The notes beneath the pieces were generated by a model. That model searched no databases. It was given only the letters and a program-made list of their open reading frames with translations, and was not told the DNA's origin. Both the position numbers and the translations under genes were made by a program. This document shows positions 35,331 to 45,329 of a stretch of DNA of 64,000 nucleotides, one piece after another. The number at the start of each line of letters is the position of its first letter. The first letter of the stretch is position 1. Source of the DNA: Saccharum officinarum (taxonomy: Eukaryota > Streptophyta > Magnoliopsida > Poales > Poaceae); the NCBI GenBank assembly GCA_020631735.1, contig CM036160.1:112698680-112762679 (forward strand), given 5' to 3'.

Positions 35331-35759
35331 TGTTACGGCGATGAGCTTTGCTGCGGAGGAAGTATGGAGGGGAGGCGATGGAACGAGGTTTTCTGCTCCG
35401 GCTGTGGCGAGTCGGTGCCGTGGCGGCGCAAGGCTGGCGAACGCGAGAGAGGAAAAACAGAATGACGGTAAACAGGATTTGGTTGGAAGTCCAAGGGAGA
35501 CGTAAGTCTCAATCCCAGGCTTATCTTTTCCTTAACTGATTGTGTGGCCAATATAGGCTATTGTAGCACTTGCTAACAAACTTGACTAACAAACCTCCTA
35601 GAATTACTCAAGCCAAATCTAACCAACTGAACTAAACCCTGATGCTACGCTTATTGACTCGGCACGCTGGGCGTGGTGACCGCGCACGGCTTGCTGCCTG
35701 CGGCCTGCGCCTAGCCACTGTGCCTCCTCTTCCTCTGGTAGGTGCGACCCACCATAACA
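35331..35759 (-). repeat. 5' LTR of the Gypsy element
   Basis: 429 bp. It starts TGTTACGG and ends CATAACA on the plus strand; no MITE. Confidence 0.95.
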
Positions 35760-35764
35760 TAAAA

Positions 35765-37195
35765 TCAATTGGCCCCAAAGTTATACAAGTTTAATTAGAT
35801 AATATATAATAGGCCTAATCAAACACAGTGCTGATGCTAATTAGCGCGTTTAATTTAATACAGCATATTCAGACGAAAGAAGTTGGATTGAACAAATGAG
35901 CAGGTGTAAGGTAGCTTTGAGGATTACCACAATTGCTGGAGTAGTCGTCGTAGTAAGCAGATGTTTGGGACCTTAGGAACTTGGTGATGGTGGTCTAGGT
36001 TCCTAACAAAGCACAGTGGAGGAATTGGCGACAGCTTCGAGGCTGGTTCATTGACATCCAACATCCCTAGTTGTATGCATATATTTTGCAATTCAAACCC
36101 CCGCAAACACAGCTGACCGTATTCTGCAAAAGTAGTCCATTGAAATAACCATTGTTCTGTCCTATAACTGTGGTAGATAACCAGATAGAATCCTAATGTA
36201 ATATGTCGCAAAAAATAATACTGGAACAGGCTGACACCAACCACTACATGCTTGATCTACAAAAGCTAATAGTACATTTCAGAGGAGAGAAAAAAAGCTT
36301 TAATTCTGAGTGTGCAACAGAATTGCCGCCTCAAACATGCTGCATGCTATCTGAACCTAGTTCTCTAAGCTCCTTATATGCAGACTCACTAACCAGAAAA
36401 CAGATGCCAATGGGTACAATAACATTTCAGTTAAGTCAGCAAATTCTTACCCTGCTTTCGTTGAGACCAACCAGTCAACCATTACAACGGCCATGAATGA
36501 GGCTGACAGCCTGACAGGTCCTAACCGTTGACATCACATCACTTTGCATACTGTAGAGCAAGATATATTGTGATCAGTAGTAACATCTCTCGTTGAGAAA
36601 TGACCTGGATGCATTTCAGATTTGAGCAACCTGGCATCGCATGCAAATTTAGCTTGTTCTGCATCTTTCCTTTCAAAATAAATACCGCCCTATCTTACAC
36701 TAGCTGAAACTGTATCTTGCGTTCAGTTAGATGACAAGTACCTCTAACCAAAAAGGGTACCACTAACTAACAGTATATAAGAGAACAAAGGAATACTGCT
36801 CTATGTATTTATGTCCATGCAACATTGACTCATTCCAAGTAAACTACTGTTTGGTGAGAATTTTCCCATACATTTTGGTTGACACAAATGTACAGGGACC
36901 AATATTGTTGATTAGACCATCCATAAACCATGCAAGGTTGGGTTGCATAGTAAATTGGTGCTGCTACCTTGCAGAAGTGTTTTCTCCTTGTAAATCCACT
37001 AAAAATACTTCTAGGGGTCGGGGAGGGATAGCGCTCCATACACCTGCAATGATTATGTTCCAAGGTTCTAATCCAACACACTTTGTGCAATCATACACAC
37101 ATTACCTCGGGTAGAACATCTCCAAGCAGCATTTGTTGCCTTCACAGTTTACAGTTCTGATGATGGTTTTTTTTTTTTACCACATGTGCATGCAG
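35765..37195. other. Flank upstream of the F-box body
   Basis: AT-rich, no recognised exon. It ends with a pyrimidine tract and the acceptor CATGCAG used by the F-box segment, so an upstream exon must lie here or beyond the Gypsy element. Confidence 0.5.
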
Positions 37196-38747
37196 GACAT
37201 CTGGCGTCATATACATTCCCTAATGCCAATGCGTGATGCTGCCCGGGCTGCCTGTGCGTCTCAGGCCTTTCTAGGTTCCTGGAGATGTCATCCCAATCTC
37301 ATCTTCAGTGAGGAAACATTGGGCTTAAACGAAAATGCATACCGAAAGGATGAAAAAATGAGATACTTTACCAACATAGTTGACCACATTATGAAAAGCC
37401 ACAAAGGAATTGGCGTGAAGACATTTAAGCTTGAGGCTGGGTTAATTTACAATCGAAAGGACTGTTCTCATCTTGATCATCTTGACAGTTGGCTTCAGAT
37501 TGCTTTTAAACAAGGGATTGAGGAACTTAGCCTAAAGCTGAGTCCAATTACTCCATACTACAAAGTTCCATGCTCACTTTTATCAGGCCGAACTGTTGAA
37601 TCACTCCGATGTCTTCTCCTTGCCTGCCGCGACTTTTGTTCCAGTCAAATTTGGTTGCTTCAAAAGCTTGACAACACTACAACTGTGTGCAGTGCATATT
37701 GAGGAGCACAATCTAAGGTGTCTTCTTTCCAATACTTCTGCTTTGGAGCGGTTTGAACTCAGATATTGCAATTCCATAGAAAGCCTCAACATTCCTCGCC
37801 TGCTGCGACTCACCTTCCTTGTGGTGTCATCTTGTGGAAGGCTGAAAGTTGTTGCGATCAAAGCTCCGAATCTCTCCAGTTTTCACTTTTTAGTTGATCT
37901 CAATGTACAACTCTCACTTGGAGATACAATGCAAATTAAGGAATTATACAGATACTTTGATAATGCTGTTTATTATGCTCGTACTGAGCTTCCATCCAGC
38001 ATGCCAAATCTTGAAACTCTTACAATACTTTCTGACAATGAGGTATGTGTTCTTAAAACTTTTAGGTGCCAATAGACTAGCACATATAAGGGAATTGCAA
38101 TAGCTAATATATTTCAAAAAAATCTAACATCTTTTGCAGATGGTCAATACACCAATTGTACCTAGCAGATTCTTCCACCTCAAATTCTTGAGTATTTCGG
38201 TTGGAGGACTGAACTATGATATTTTTTCTTTGGTTTCCTTTATTGATGCTTCTCCTAACTTGGAGACGTTCAACTTGACTGTGCGTCACTGTTCTTCCTG
38301 CCAATGTATAATAATTATTATGGTGGAGTTGTCCATTCAAGTTTGACTTTTCATCTCTAGGTGTTTGCTGAATCTGTGGGGCGTGCCTCGATCTTTGAAG
38401 ACCCCTCAGGTCTGAGAAGTATGCCAAAGCACCACCATGACAAACTCAAGCGAATGAAGATCATCCATTTTACTTCTGCAAAGACCTTGGTTGAGTTAAC
38501 ATGTCAGATTCTCGATTCTGCAAGATCGCTTGAGCGCCTTACATCGAACACCACTAATGGTATGCTTAGATGCTCTGTTAGCAAATCTGGCAAATGCTTC
38601 TTGATGCGCAGAGAGGATCTTGTGGAAGCCCATAGAGCACTCTTAGCTGTTGAAAGCTATGTCAAGCCGAAGGTTCCCTCCACTCTTGATTTAAATGTTT
38701 TGGAGCCATGCCGCCAGTGCTATGCTGACGCAGGCCTTGTTTCTTAA
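37196..38747 (+). pseudogene. F-box/LRR/FBD protein gene, 5'-incomplete and frameshifted
   Basis: F-box proteins of this grass family recruit substrates to SCF ubiquitin ligases. Segments: 37196-38042, 38140-38280, 38361-38747. The first begins inside the F-box (DIWRHIHSLMPMRDAARAAC), followed by leucine-rich repeats (FGCFKSLTTLQLCAV, SALERFELRYCNSIESLNIP, NLETFNLT) and a C-terminal FBD-like end (KLKRMKIIHFTSAKTLVE). The start codon and the first F-box residues are missing. Near 37630 the frame must shift by one nucleotide: one frame reads LLLACRDF and stops at 37702, while the next carries VKFGCFKSL. Either the gene is broken or there is a one-base sequence error. The last two splice junctions keep phase. 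A Gypsy element sits 1.4 kb upstream. Confidence 0.85.
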
Positions 38748-39133
38748 ATTCGCAAAACACCTGTCGGTTTATCAGACCTGTGAAGTCTTATTTGATTTGC
38801 TTGTCTCTAATTTATCAGAACGTTTAGCCCTGTAATGTCACATTGGTTGTCATACATTTTTTTTAGAACTCACATTGGTTGTGATACATCATACATCTTT
38901 GCCGTATTATGATTTTGAAATATTTTCTACTTGCCGTTAAAGTACCTGGGAGCAATGATAATTCTTCTTGGCGAATAATTTCGGTTGCATTTGCCTAGCC
39001 GCCCGTTGAGTTACTGTACTCCGTCTTGCAAATTCTTGAAGGTATCACCTTTAACTACGGCTATGAAGTTGTGACGTTAAGCACCGTATGAATTGTGACG
39101 TTAAGCACCGTAATGAAATTACCGAAACCTCAA
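38748..39133. other. 3' flank of the F-box gene
   Basis: AT-rich with a short duplication (TTGTGACGTTAAGCACCGTA twice, 39067-39110). Nothing else seen. Confidence 0.5.
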
Positions 39134-39153
39134 CCCCCCCCCCCCCCCCCCCC
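39134..39153. repeat. Poly-C tract of 20
   Basis: Uninterrupted run of 20 C between TCAA and AAATT; its true length may differ in the genome. Confidence 0.95.
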
Positions 39154-39185
39154 AAATTAAAATAAAACCACATTACTAGGTACTA

Positions 39186-39992
39186 CTTCCTCCGGTCCTC
39201 AATATCTGGTGCACGCCCGTTTTTTCATTTGTCCGAATTATCTTGCGTAGTGAGGATACCGAGAACTAATTAATTACGGAGCCGGATAAAAATACGGAGG
39301 GAAAACTTACAGACTACACCAACTCGTATCCCTTTTTGGTTGAGAAAAATACGGAGGGATATAGAGGACCGGAGGGAGTTAGCCTGTTACCCGGAGTTAA
39401 GGGCCCCTTTGGAATGGAGGTGAAACAAAGGAAAAACATAGGATTGAGATTCCATAGGATTGAATACTGTAGCAGCCTTTCGTTGGTAGGAATTGCTCAT
39501 AGGAATTTCATAGGAAATTTTCCTTTCCCTTCAATTCCATAGGAAAACTACAGGAAAAAAACAATCCACCTAGACCTCATGGAAAAATTCCTATGCACAA
39601 GGAACAAGGCAAACAATGGACTTATGAGACCCACTTGTGTCTAATCATAAGAGTGGAATAGAATAAAGTAGCTTGATTAAGAAAACAATCACTCTTTGCT
39701 CCTAAAAATCCTTTAAGATTCCTGTGTTTCTCCTTTGCCTATCCAAACACCTTGGTATGAAAAATTCCTATGTTTTGAATTCCTTTGTTTTTCACTTCCA
39801 TTCCTAACCTATTCCTATGTTTCTCCTTTCCTGTGGTTTACATTCCTGCAATCCAAAGGAGGCCTAATATTGATTGATAGACTTCCCCCGGACGGCGTGG
39901 CCGTTAGCCTGTTACTCGGAGTTAATACTCGTCTTGGTCTCTGGAATCAGCTTGCCCACAGGGCCACGCCAGATATAGAGGACCGGAGGGAG
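39186..39992. mobile_element. Stowaway-like MITE with duplicated 3' end
   Basis: Left end CTTCCTCCGGTCCTCAATAT and right end ATATAGAGGACCGGAGGGAG are inverted repeats, with TA on both sides (39184-39185, 39993-39994), typical of Tc1/Mariner MITEs. The right end occurs twice (39357-39379 and 39971-39992), and TTAGCCTGTTAC(C/T)CGGAGTTAA also occurs twice (39379-39400, 39904-39925). The element therefore seems to have been partly duplicated and then interrupted by another MITE. Confidence 0.75.
39401..39864. mobile_element. Tourist-like MITE nested in the Stowaway-like element
   Basis: 464 bp. Starts GGGCCCCTTTGGAATGG, ends CAATCCAAAGGAGGCC (imperfect inverted repeats), with TAA duplicated (39398-39400, 39865-39867). 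TAA target duplication points to PIF/Harbinger. The interior has many CATAGGAA/TTCCTATG motifs. Confidence 0.82.
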
Positions 39993-40258
39993 TACCTCTT
40001 TCCCCGAAAAGGATGCAATTATGGGTTGTGTGCTAATTAAAGTGCTTCATGTTTGACTAAGTTTTTGATATTATAAATATTTATACTTTTTTATCTGTAA
40101 TTGATCAAATTTGATATACTAAAACATGACACTGTTTCAGAAGTACATTTTTTTTGACTGAGGCAGTATCTTTTACTCCTTGTTATCGGTCGTTATAACT
40201 GACAATAAAATTATTAGTCGACATATTTGGTATGGTTAGGCCACAGCAGCTCCGTATG

Positions 40259-40296
40259 CTCCCACTGCGGGCCATGAGCCCACGAACCGTTCCACA
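40259..40296 (+). repeat. Dispersed motif, copy 2
   Basis: TCCCACTGCGGGCCATGAGC followed by CCACGAACCGTTCCACA, matching the block at 25304-25340. It is followed by GC-rich sequence with no gene. Confidence 0.8.
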
Positions 40297-40299
40297 AGA

Positions 40300-40849
40300 G
40301 AAGGGGCCGGCATCGGCGGACCGCGGACGCATCGTTATCCTTATCCCAGCCGTTGCCGGCCGGCGCCGCCGAAGCTTGATTCGCCTACACTAGAAACACT
40401 GGCGCGGCTTTGCGGCGCCCTCCTTGATGGACCTATCGATTGTATACAAGTTTGGTACAATAATATACTGTGCCTGTTATTCAATTTGCTTGATGCAGCA
40501 ACGGTTTGATCTATGAAGCACTATGAATGTGCACTGCTGTCCAGAACCGTACAGTAATAGTAAGAAGCCCTTGTTTTTAAGTTTTTTTATTTTTTGCAGC
40601 AATTAAGTATGCAACAATACACTTGGTAGTGAAGTTTCAGAATGCCGGCAACTTAATAGATATATATTGTTTCTTTGTAGATATAAGTGTCTAGATTGGT
40701 ACAGGGTATCAGTTAGTATACTCCAACAGAAGGAACCAGTAGTTTTTGAGAGTTCTGAATCTCGGAGGAGTTTGTATTTTGAGTGTGGGTCACCTCAGAG
40801 GTCTACAGAAGTTAACATTTGAGTGGTAACAATGTCTTCACCACAGTAA
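40300..40849. other. Unassigned, GC-rich then AT-rich
   Basis: No feature recognised apart from the motif copy at its left edge. Confidence 0.4.
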
Positions 40850-41007
40850 GTGAGGAATCCTCTGATTACATGTCATAGGAGTGCCATCAGCAGTAACAAA
40901 CTGAGACTCCAAAAACAGGGCTGGATTTTGCTTTGCAACTGCACAGCCACCTGAGTACTAATGAAAGACCCCACACTTCCTGAATCCACCAAAATTAATG
41001 CTTTGAG
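40850..41007 (-). pseudogene. Gypsy-type retropepsin fragment
   Basis: The minus strand reads LKALILVDSGSVGSFISTQV then AVQLQSKIQPC before decaying. DSGS plus SFIS is the active-site region of Gypsy aspartic proteases. Too short to place in a family; unlike the protease of the 30-35 kb element. Confidence 0.65.
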
Positions 41008-41009
41008 TA

Positions 41010-44000
41010 TATATACATACACATCTGTTTCAATGATCTGCTAAAAAACACTGATTTCAAATAAATAGAGTATGTGTATATCAGAGAAATGTAATTGCTG
41101 AGGTGCAAAAGGTCTAGCTCTGGGGAAAAAGAAACAACAAATCATCGGAGCTATATATGCCGAAGGGCCTTCACAGAGTTGGGATGGTTTGCATTTTGAT
41201 CAATTTTCTTCGCTCCCTCCAGTCCTTGCAAATTGGAAGGTACTGATATACTTCAGTTCAAATAGCATACTCTTCTTTTTCAGAATCCATGAGTTACTTT
41301 TCTGATGGTTTTCAAGTAGCATGAAAAATAAGGGGTATAAGCAAATAATTTTTGCCCTTTCTAATCTAGATCTAGCATTAGAAACATATTCTCTAACATC
41401 CAAAGCAACAATAAAGTAGTCTAGATCATGCATCTAAATGACCACCATATTTCCGGATATGTTAATTGGCACATGTAGCTACTGGTCTACTTCCACTTTT
41501 GTAGCCCCTAATAATTTTTTCGATTAACTAAATAGGTAAATTCTTCACCTAGTGGATGATGATGGAGTTGATACTTGGTAGGCCACGGGAAGAGTGTTTA
41601 GTAGTAAATCTAAAAATGCATATGAGTATAGCTACTATACAGTGATCTAGTGCCGTGGCTGCAATTGTCCATTGGTAGGGGATGAACAGAATAAGCAATA
41701 ATATTGTAGTTATCCACTTGCATAAATGTTTCAGGTTCAAACTGAATAAGCATCTCACATTTTTTTTTTCCTTTTTCCACAACGATGAACTCAAATTTCA
41801 TTACCAGGGCAACAAAATTACAAAGTTTGCAAGTTCTAAGTTGTACCAGGTTACCAGCAACAATCATCTCACATAGGCAAAGCATCGAGCACTTGGTGTG
41901 CTCTAAACATACAGAGGTGGGCAACAGGGAACGGACCTCGTAGCGTGGCACAAGCACGACGTTCCTTGCCTTCCTGTGGGGAGAAGGCTACAACAGCAGG
42001 GACATGCGCTGGGAAGGGAGGCAGCGCCAGGAACATCGGAGAGGCGAGGGGTGACCACCGCCGGTATCTCGTCGCGGATGTCACGGTAGAACTGTGCTTC
42101 TCCAAGAGATCCGGTGGCTGCATCAAGCGGAGGCAAGTGTGAATCGGTCGCGGCACTGCCAGTATTGTCCACGTCAGGCAACACCCATCGCCGTGGTGGT
42201 CGCACTTGCCATCGCAGATGCGACTGCGGCGAACGAGGCGGCGACTGCCGCGGCTGCAAGGAGAAGCGAGCGACGTCTTTGGGGCTGCTACGAAGGCAAC
42301 GGATCCGCAAAATGCACCGGCGTGAGCGTCCGCCAGCACGGAAGAACGAGCAGGGAAGCCTAGATCGACGGCCGTCCCCGGCGGCGGCGAGGGAAGGGGA
42401 GGGGGAGAAAGAGAGGGAAGCCTAGATCGACGGCCGTCCCCGGCGCCGGCGACGGAAGGGGAGGAGTGAGAAGAGAGAGAGCAACTTAACATGGCCCGGC
42501 AGTCGGCGGCAAGCGGCCGGGCTGTAGCCGGCCATGGGGCCTGGTCGCCCGCGCCCCGGGGGCGGCGGAGAGCGGCCACGGCGATGTCCATGCAGCAGGA
42601 GGCCGTGCTTGGCGGAGAGAAGGGACGAGCGGTGCGCGGGGTCCGCCCGCGCGGGGGGCGGGGGAAGGGAAGGGAGCCGCGCCGTGCGCGGGGGGCCGCC
42701 CGCGCGGGGAGCGGGGGGAAGGGAAGGGGGCCGCCGGCGCGCCGCCCGCAGCAGGCGTCGTCGCCTCGCGGTCACCGCCGGCTCGGGAAGAAGGAGAGAG
42801 AGATAGAGAGAGAGCCTTGCTGATGAGCGATGAGCGCTCGGCCGGCTCCACAGCAGCGGGGACACGTGGCACGCGAAGAAGGCCGATCGGATGGGGCAGA
42901 TTTCGTTATTGTAAGATTCTCAAGCGTCGAATCGAAGACACGTCCCCTTGCTCGTTTCGCGGAAGTCTCGTCGAGACCGCAGTGCAGATCCCGCGCGCCG
43001 TCTATCCGCCGTGATCCATCCGCTGCGACTGCGACCCTTCCAGGACGACTAACGGTGGAAACAACGGCGACCGACCGAGAAACACACACACACACACTTG
43101 GACCAGGATCAGAACCGGAGAGGAATCGAAGCAGGTGCGAAGCTGATCGATGGACCCGACCGACCGGGCCTCGTTGGACGCTTTCGCGGCAAAGCATCTG
43201 TAGCTAGCGCGCGCTGGTCTTGGTCAGTCGTCAAGACGTACGTACACGTACACGGGGTCGCTCCTGTAAACCGTTGGGCTGATGAGGTCAAGACAACAAG
43301 GGGGCCAAGTCCGAACGGCTTGCTGGGCATGCAGATGCAGCCGTGGTCCGTGGATCATCGATCCATGGATCGCGTCCTTGTCCGTGGTTAGCAGCCATGG
43401 GTCGATCGGTCACGTTTCACGTCCTAGTCCACGGACCCACCTGGCGTTTTTATTTTACAGAGCGAGGAGAGGCGCGTACAATAAGCAGAAACACGTACTA
43501 CGCTCCCCAAGCATTGATTTATTTGAGTTGAGATGGCCCGGTGCGCGCGTAGCCGGCCGGCCGCTGAAGATTTGCTCAACCGTACCGTACCGGTAGTAAT
43601 GATCTCATCAGGACACGACACGAGCACACACGAACGAACGAGAACGAGACCCCCTTTCTCGCGTCTGTCTGGTTCCGAGTACTGACTGTGACTGGCGACG
43701 GGGTCGAGCAAGCAGCTAGCATCGTCCATACTCGTTCAAACGCCAAACTTTTAGACCCATTTCCTGCCGGCCTGCATGCGCTGCAACCAACAATTACAAT
43801 TATATTTTCCGCCCGTTAAGATGCAACAGACACCTGCCGACATCTCTTGCAATGCCAATGCAATGCAACCACCAGTAGTCCGGTTCAAACAACGCCGGCC
43901 ATGCCCAATCGAACGCTACGTTCCTTCCAAATTACACCGCCAATCCATGCACGTATAGCTGTCGATCCGCAGCATTATCTGTCACTGTCGTTGCAAATTG

Positions 44001-44299
44001 CAAGGTCCAGCTAGACGCGCGCGACGACGTCCGATCCGGTTCGCAGACACCCTGATCTCTGTTTACTGCACATAAAACTAGTCTTAGCGCATAATTAAGC
44101 TCGACCAGATCTGGGATTACCGCGCGCAGCGGCGTGATGCCAGCTAAACCCGTTCTTTCAAGAAGCAAACAAAGCCACGCACGCACGTGGCAGCGTCAGA
44201 TCGTGTCCACGCGCGGACACACACGTACGGACCCCGGGACCCGGCTGGCTCGCTCGCTCGATCGCTCATGCACGCTAACCAAGTTGGCCTGATCCGGGT

Positions 44300-44300
<1 letters not shown>
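41010..44300. other. Intergenic with GC-rich block, no gene recognised
   Basis: AT-rich to 41880, then GC-rich to about 43250. Long frames on both strands in the GC-rich block are low-complexity Ala/Arg/Pro and mutually overlapping. A GC-rich unit beginning GCCTAGATCGACGGCCGTCC recurs at 42358 and 42419. Confidence 0.45.
42358..42466. repeat. Imperfect tandem repeat, 61-bp period
   Basis: CTAGATCGACGGCCGTCCCC occurs at 42360 and 42423, each followed by GGCG-rich and GGAAGGGGAGG sequence. Confidence 0.75.

Positions 44301-44364
<64 letters not shown>
44301..44364. repeat. (CA)n microsatellite, about 32 units
   Basis: Uninterrupted CACACA run from 44301 to 44364. Confidence 0.98.
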
Positions 44365-44365
<1 letters not shown>

Positions 44366-45075
44366 CAGGCTGCCAGGCTCCTAGTTAGCCGTGGTGCTTT
44401 TTTTGTACTGACCCTGGCCCCCGGCGACAGTGGGCCGACACACGTACGGGCCAGCGAGGCCACTGCCCGGATCTTGCTTAGCGCTAACCCTGGCTCCGCC
44501 CGACACCAGATCCGGATCAGCGTACGTGCAGGCCATAAGAAAATGGGGCAGGGATGCCTGGATCCGCACTAGTTTATGGCTAATTGTCTTGGTTACTAAT
44601 TAATCAATCAGTCAAGTGTGTGTGCTTATGCGGCTGCTTATTATCGACGTGCGTGTGTGCGATGCGAATAATGCTTGCTGGACAGGGTGGCTCGCATGTA
44701 GTCGGCCGTCTGGCTAGCGCGGGGTTTTCTTTTTTTCAGATCGGAGGCTCGGAGCAATTTCGACGGGATTCCATCTGCCGCCCGTACCTGTTGGACTGGC
44801 AGCCATTTGTACACTTGTGCTTTTATGTTAGGAGGATTATTTATTTATGTATAAGTGTGCGCGGCTAAGAAACTTGCATTCCTTAACGATCGACGACATT
44901 TATGATTTTATATTATTTGTATCGTTAAGTATGTGCTGCTAAGTACCTGCATAAATAAAGTAGGTGCTGATGCTAAGGAACTTACCTAGCAACTCGAATG
45001 ACTTAACGTTTGGTAAAAACAAAACGATGATGTTTTTTTTGGCGAATCATAGTAGCACAAAGTAGACACTACATA
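44365..45075. other. Intergenic, nothing recognised
   Basis: No supported gene or repeat. Confidence 0.4.
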
Positions 45076-45327
45076 CTCTCATGTTCCAAAAAATGCAACT
45101 ATGTGATTTGTGCTGGTCAAACTAACTTAAGTTTGGCCTAGTTTAGAGTGAAAAATATTAACATTTATGTCCCTAACTCGGTTTACTACAAAATATATTC
45201 CATAACTAAATTAATGGTACTTATTTTGTTTCATAAATGTTAGTATTTTTTGTAGAACTTTGGTCAAACTTCAAACTATTTGTCTCCTTAAAAAATGAGA
45301 ATTGCATTCTTTTTTGGTCGAAGGGAG
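45076..45327. mobile_element. Stowaway-like MITE
   Basis: 252 bp with inverted ends (CTCTCATGTTCCAAAAAATG and CATTCTTTTTTGGTCGAAGG) and TA on both sides (45074-45075, 45328-45329). Confidence 0.75.
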
Positions 45328-45329
45328 TA

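Larger units (their letters stand above)
29998..35759 (-). mobile_element. Ty3/Gypsy chromovirus retrotransposon, defective
   Basis: Complete 5.76-kb element on the minus strand. LTRs: 35331-35759 (5') and 29998-30548 (3'), TG...CA; target duplication TAAAA on both sides (29993-29997, 35760-35764). A polypurine tract (GAGGGGGGAGAGA on minus) abuts the 3' LTR at 30549-30564. A normal primer-binding site is not seen: the gag ATG at 35320 lies only 10 bp past the 5' LTR. The order gag, protease, RT, RNase H, integrase, chromodomain places it in the chromoviruses; small size and short LTRs suggest the Reina clade. The reading frame is broken by three in-frame stops and three frame changes, so it is inactive. 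LTRs differ at about nine positions of 429, apart from a MITE. Confidence 0.95.

Noticed and set aside
35924..36244. Minus-strand frame of 106 codons upstream of the F-box body
   Set aside because: No recognisable motif, AT-rich, and no splice or promoter context supporting a gene.
41869..42591. Open frame of 240 codons on the minus strand
   Set aside because: Low-complexity Pro/Ser/Arg sequence in a GC-rich block, with rival frames on both strands and no recognisable domain or promoter.
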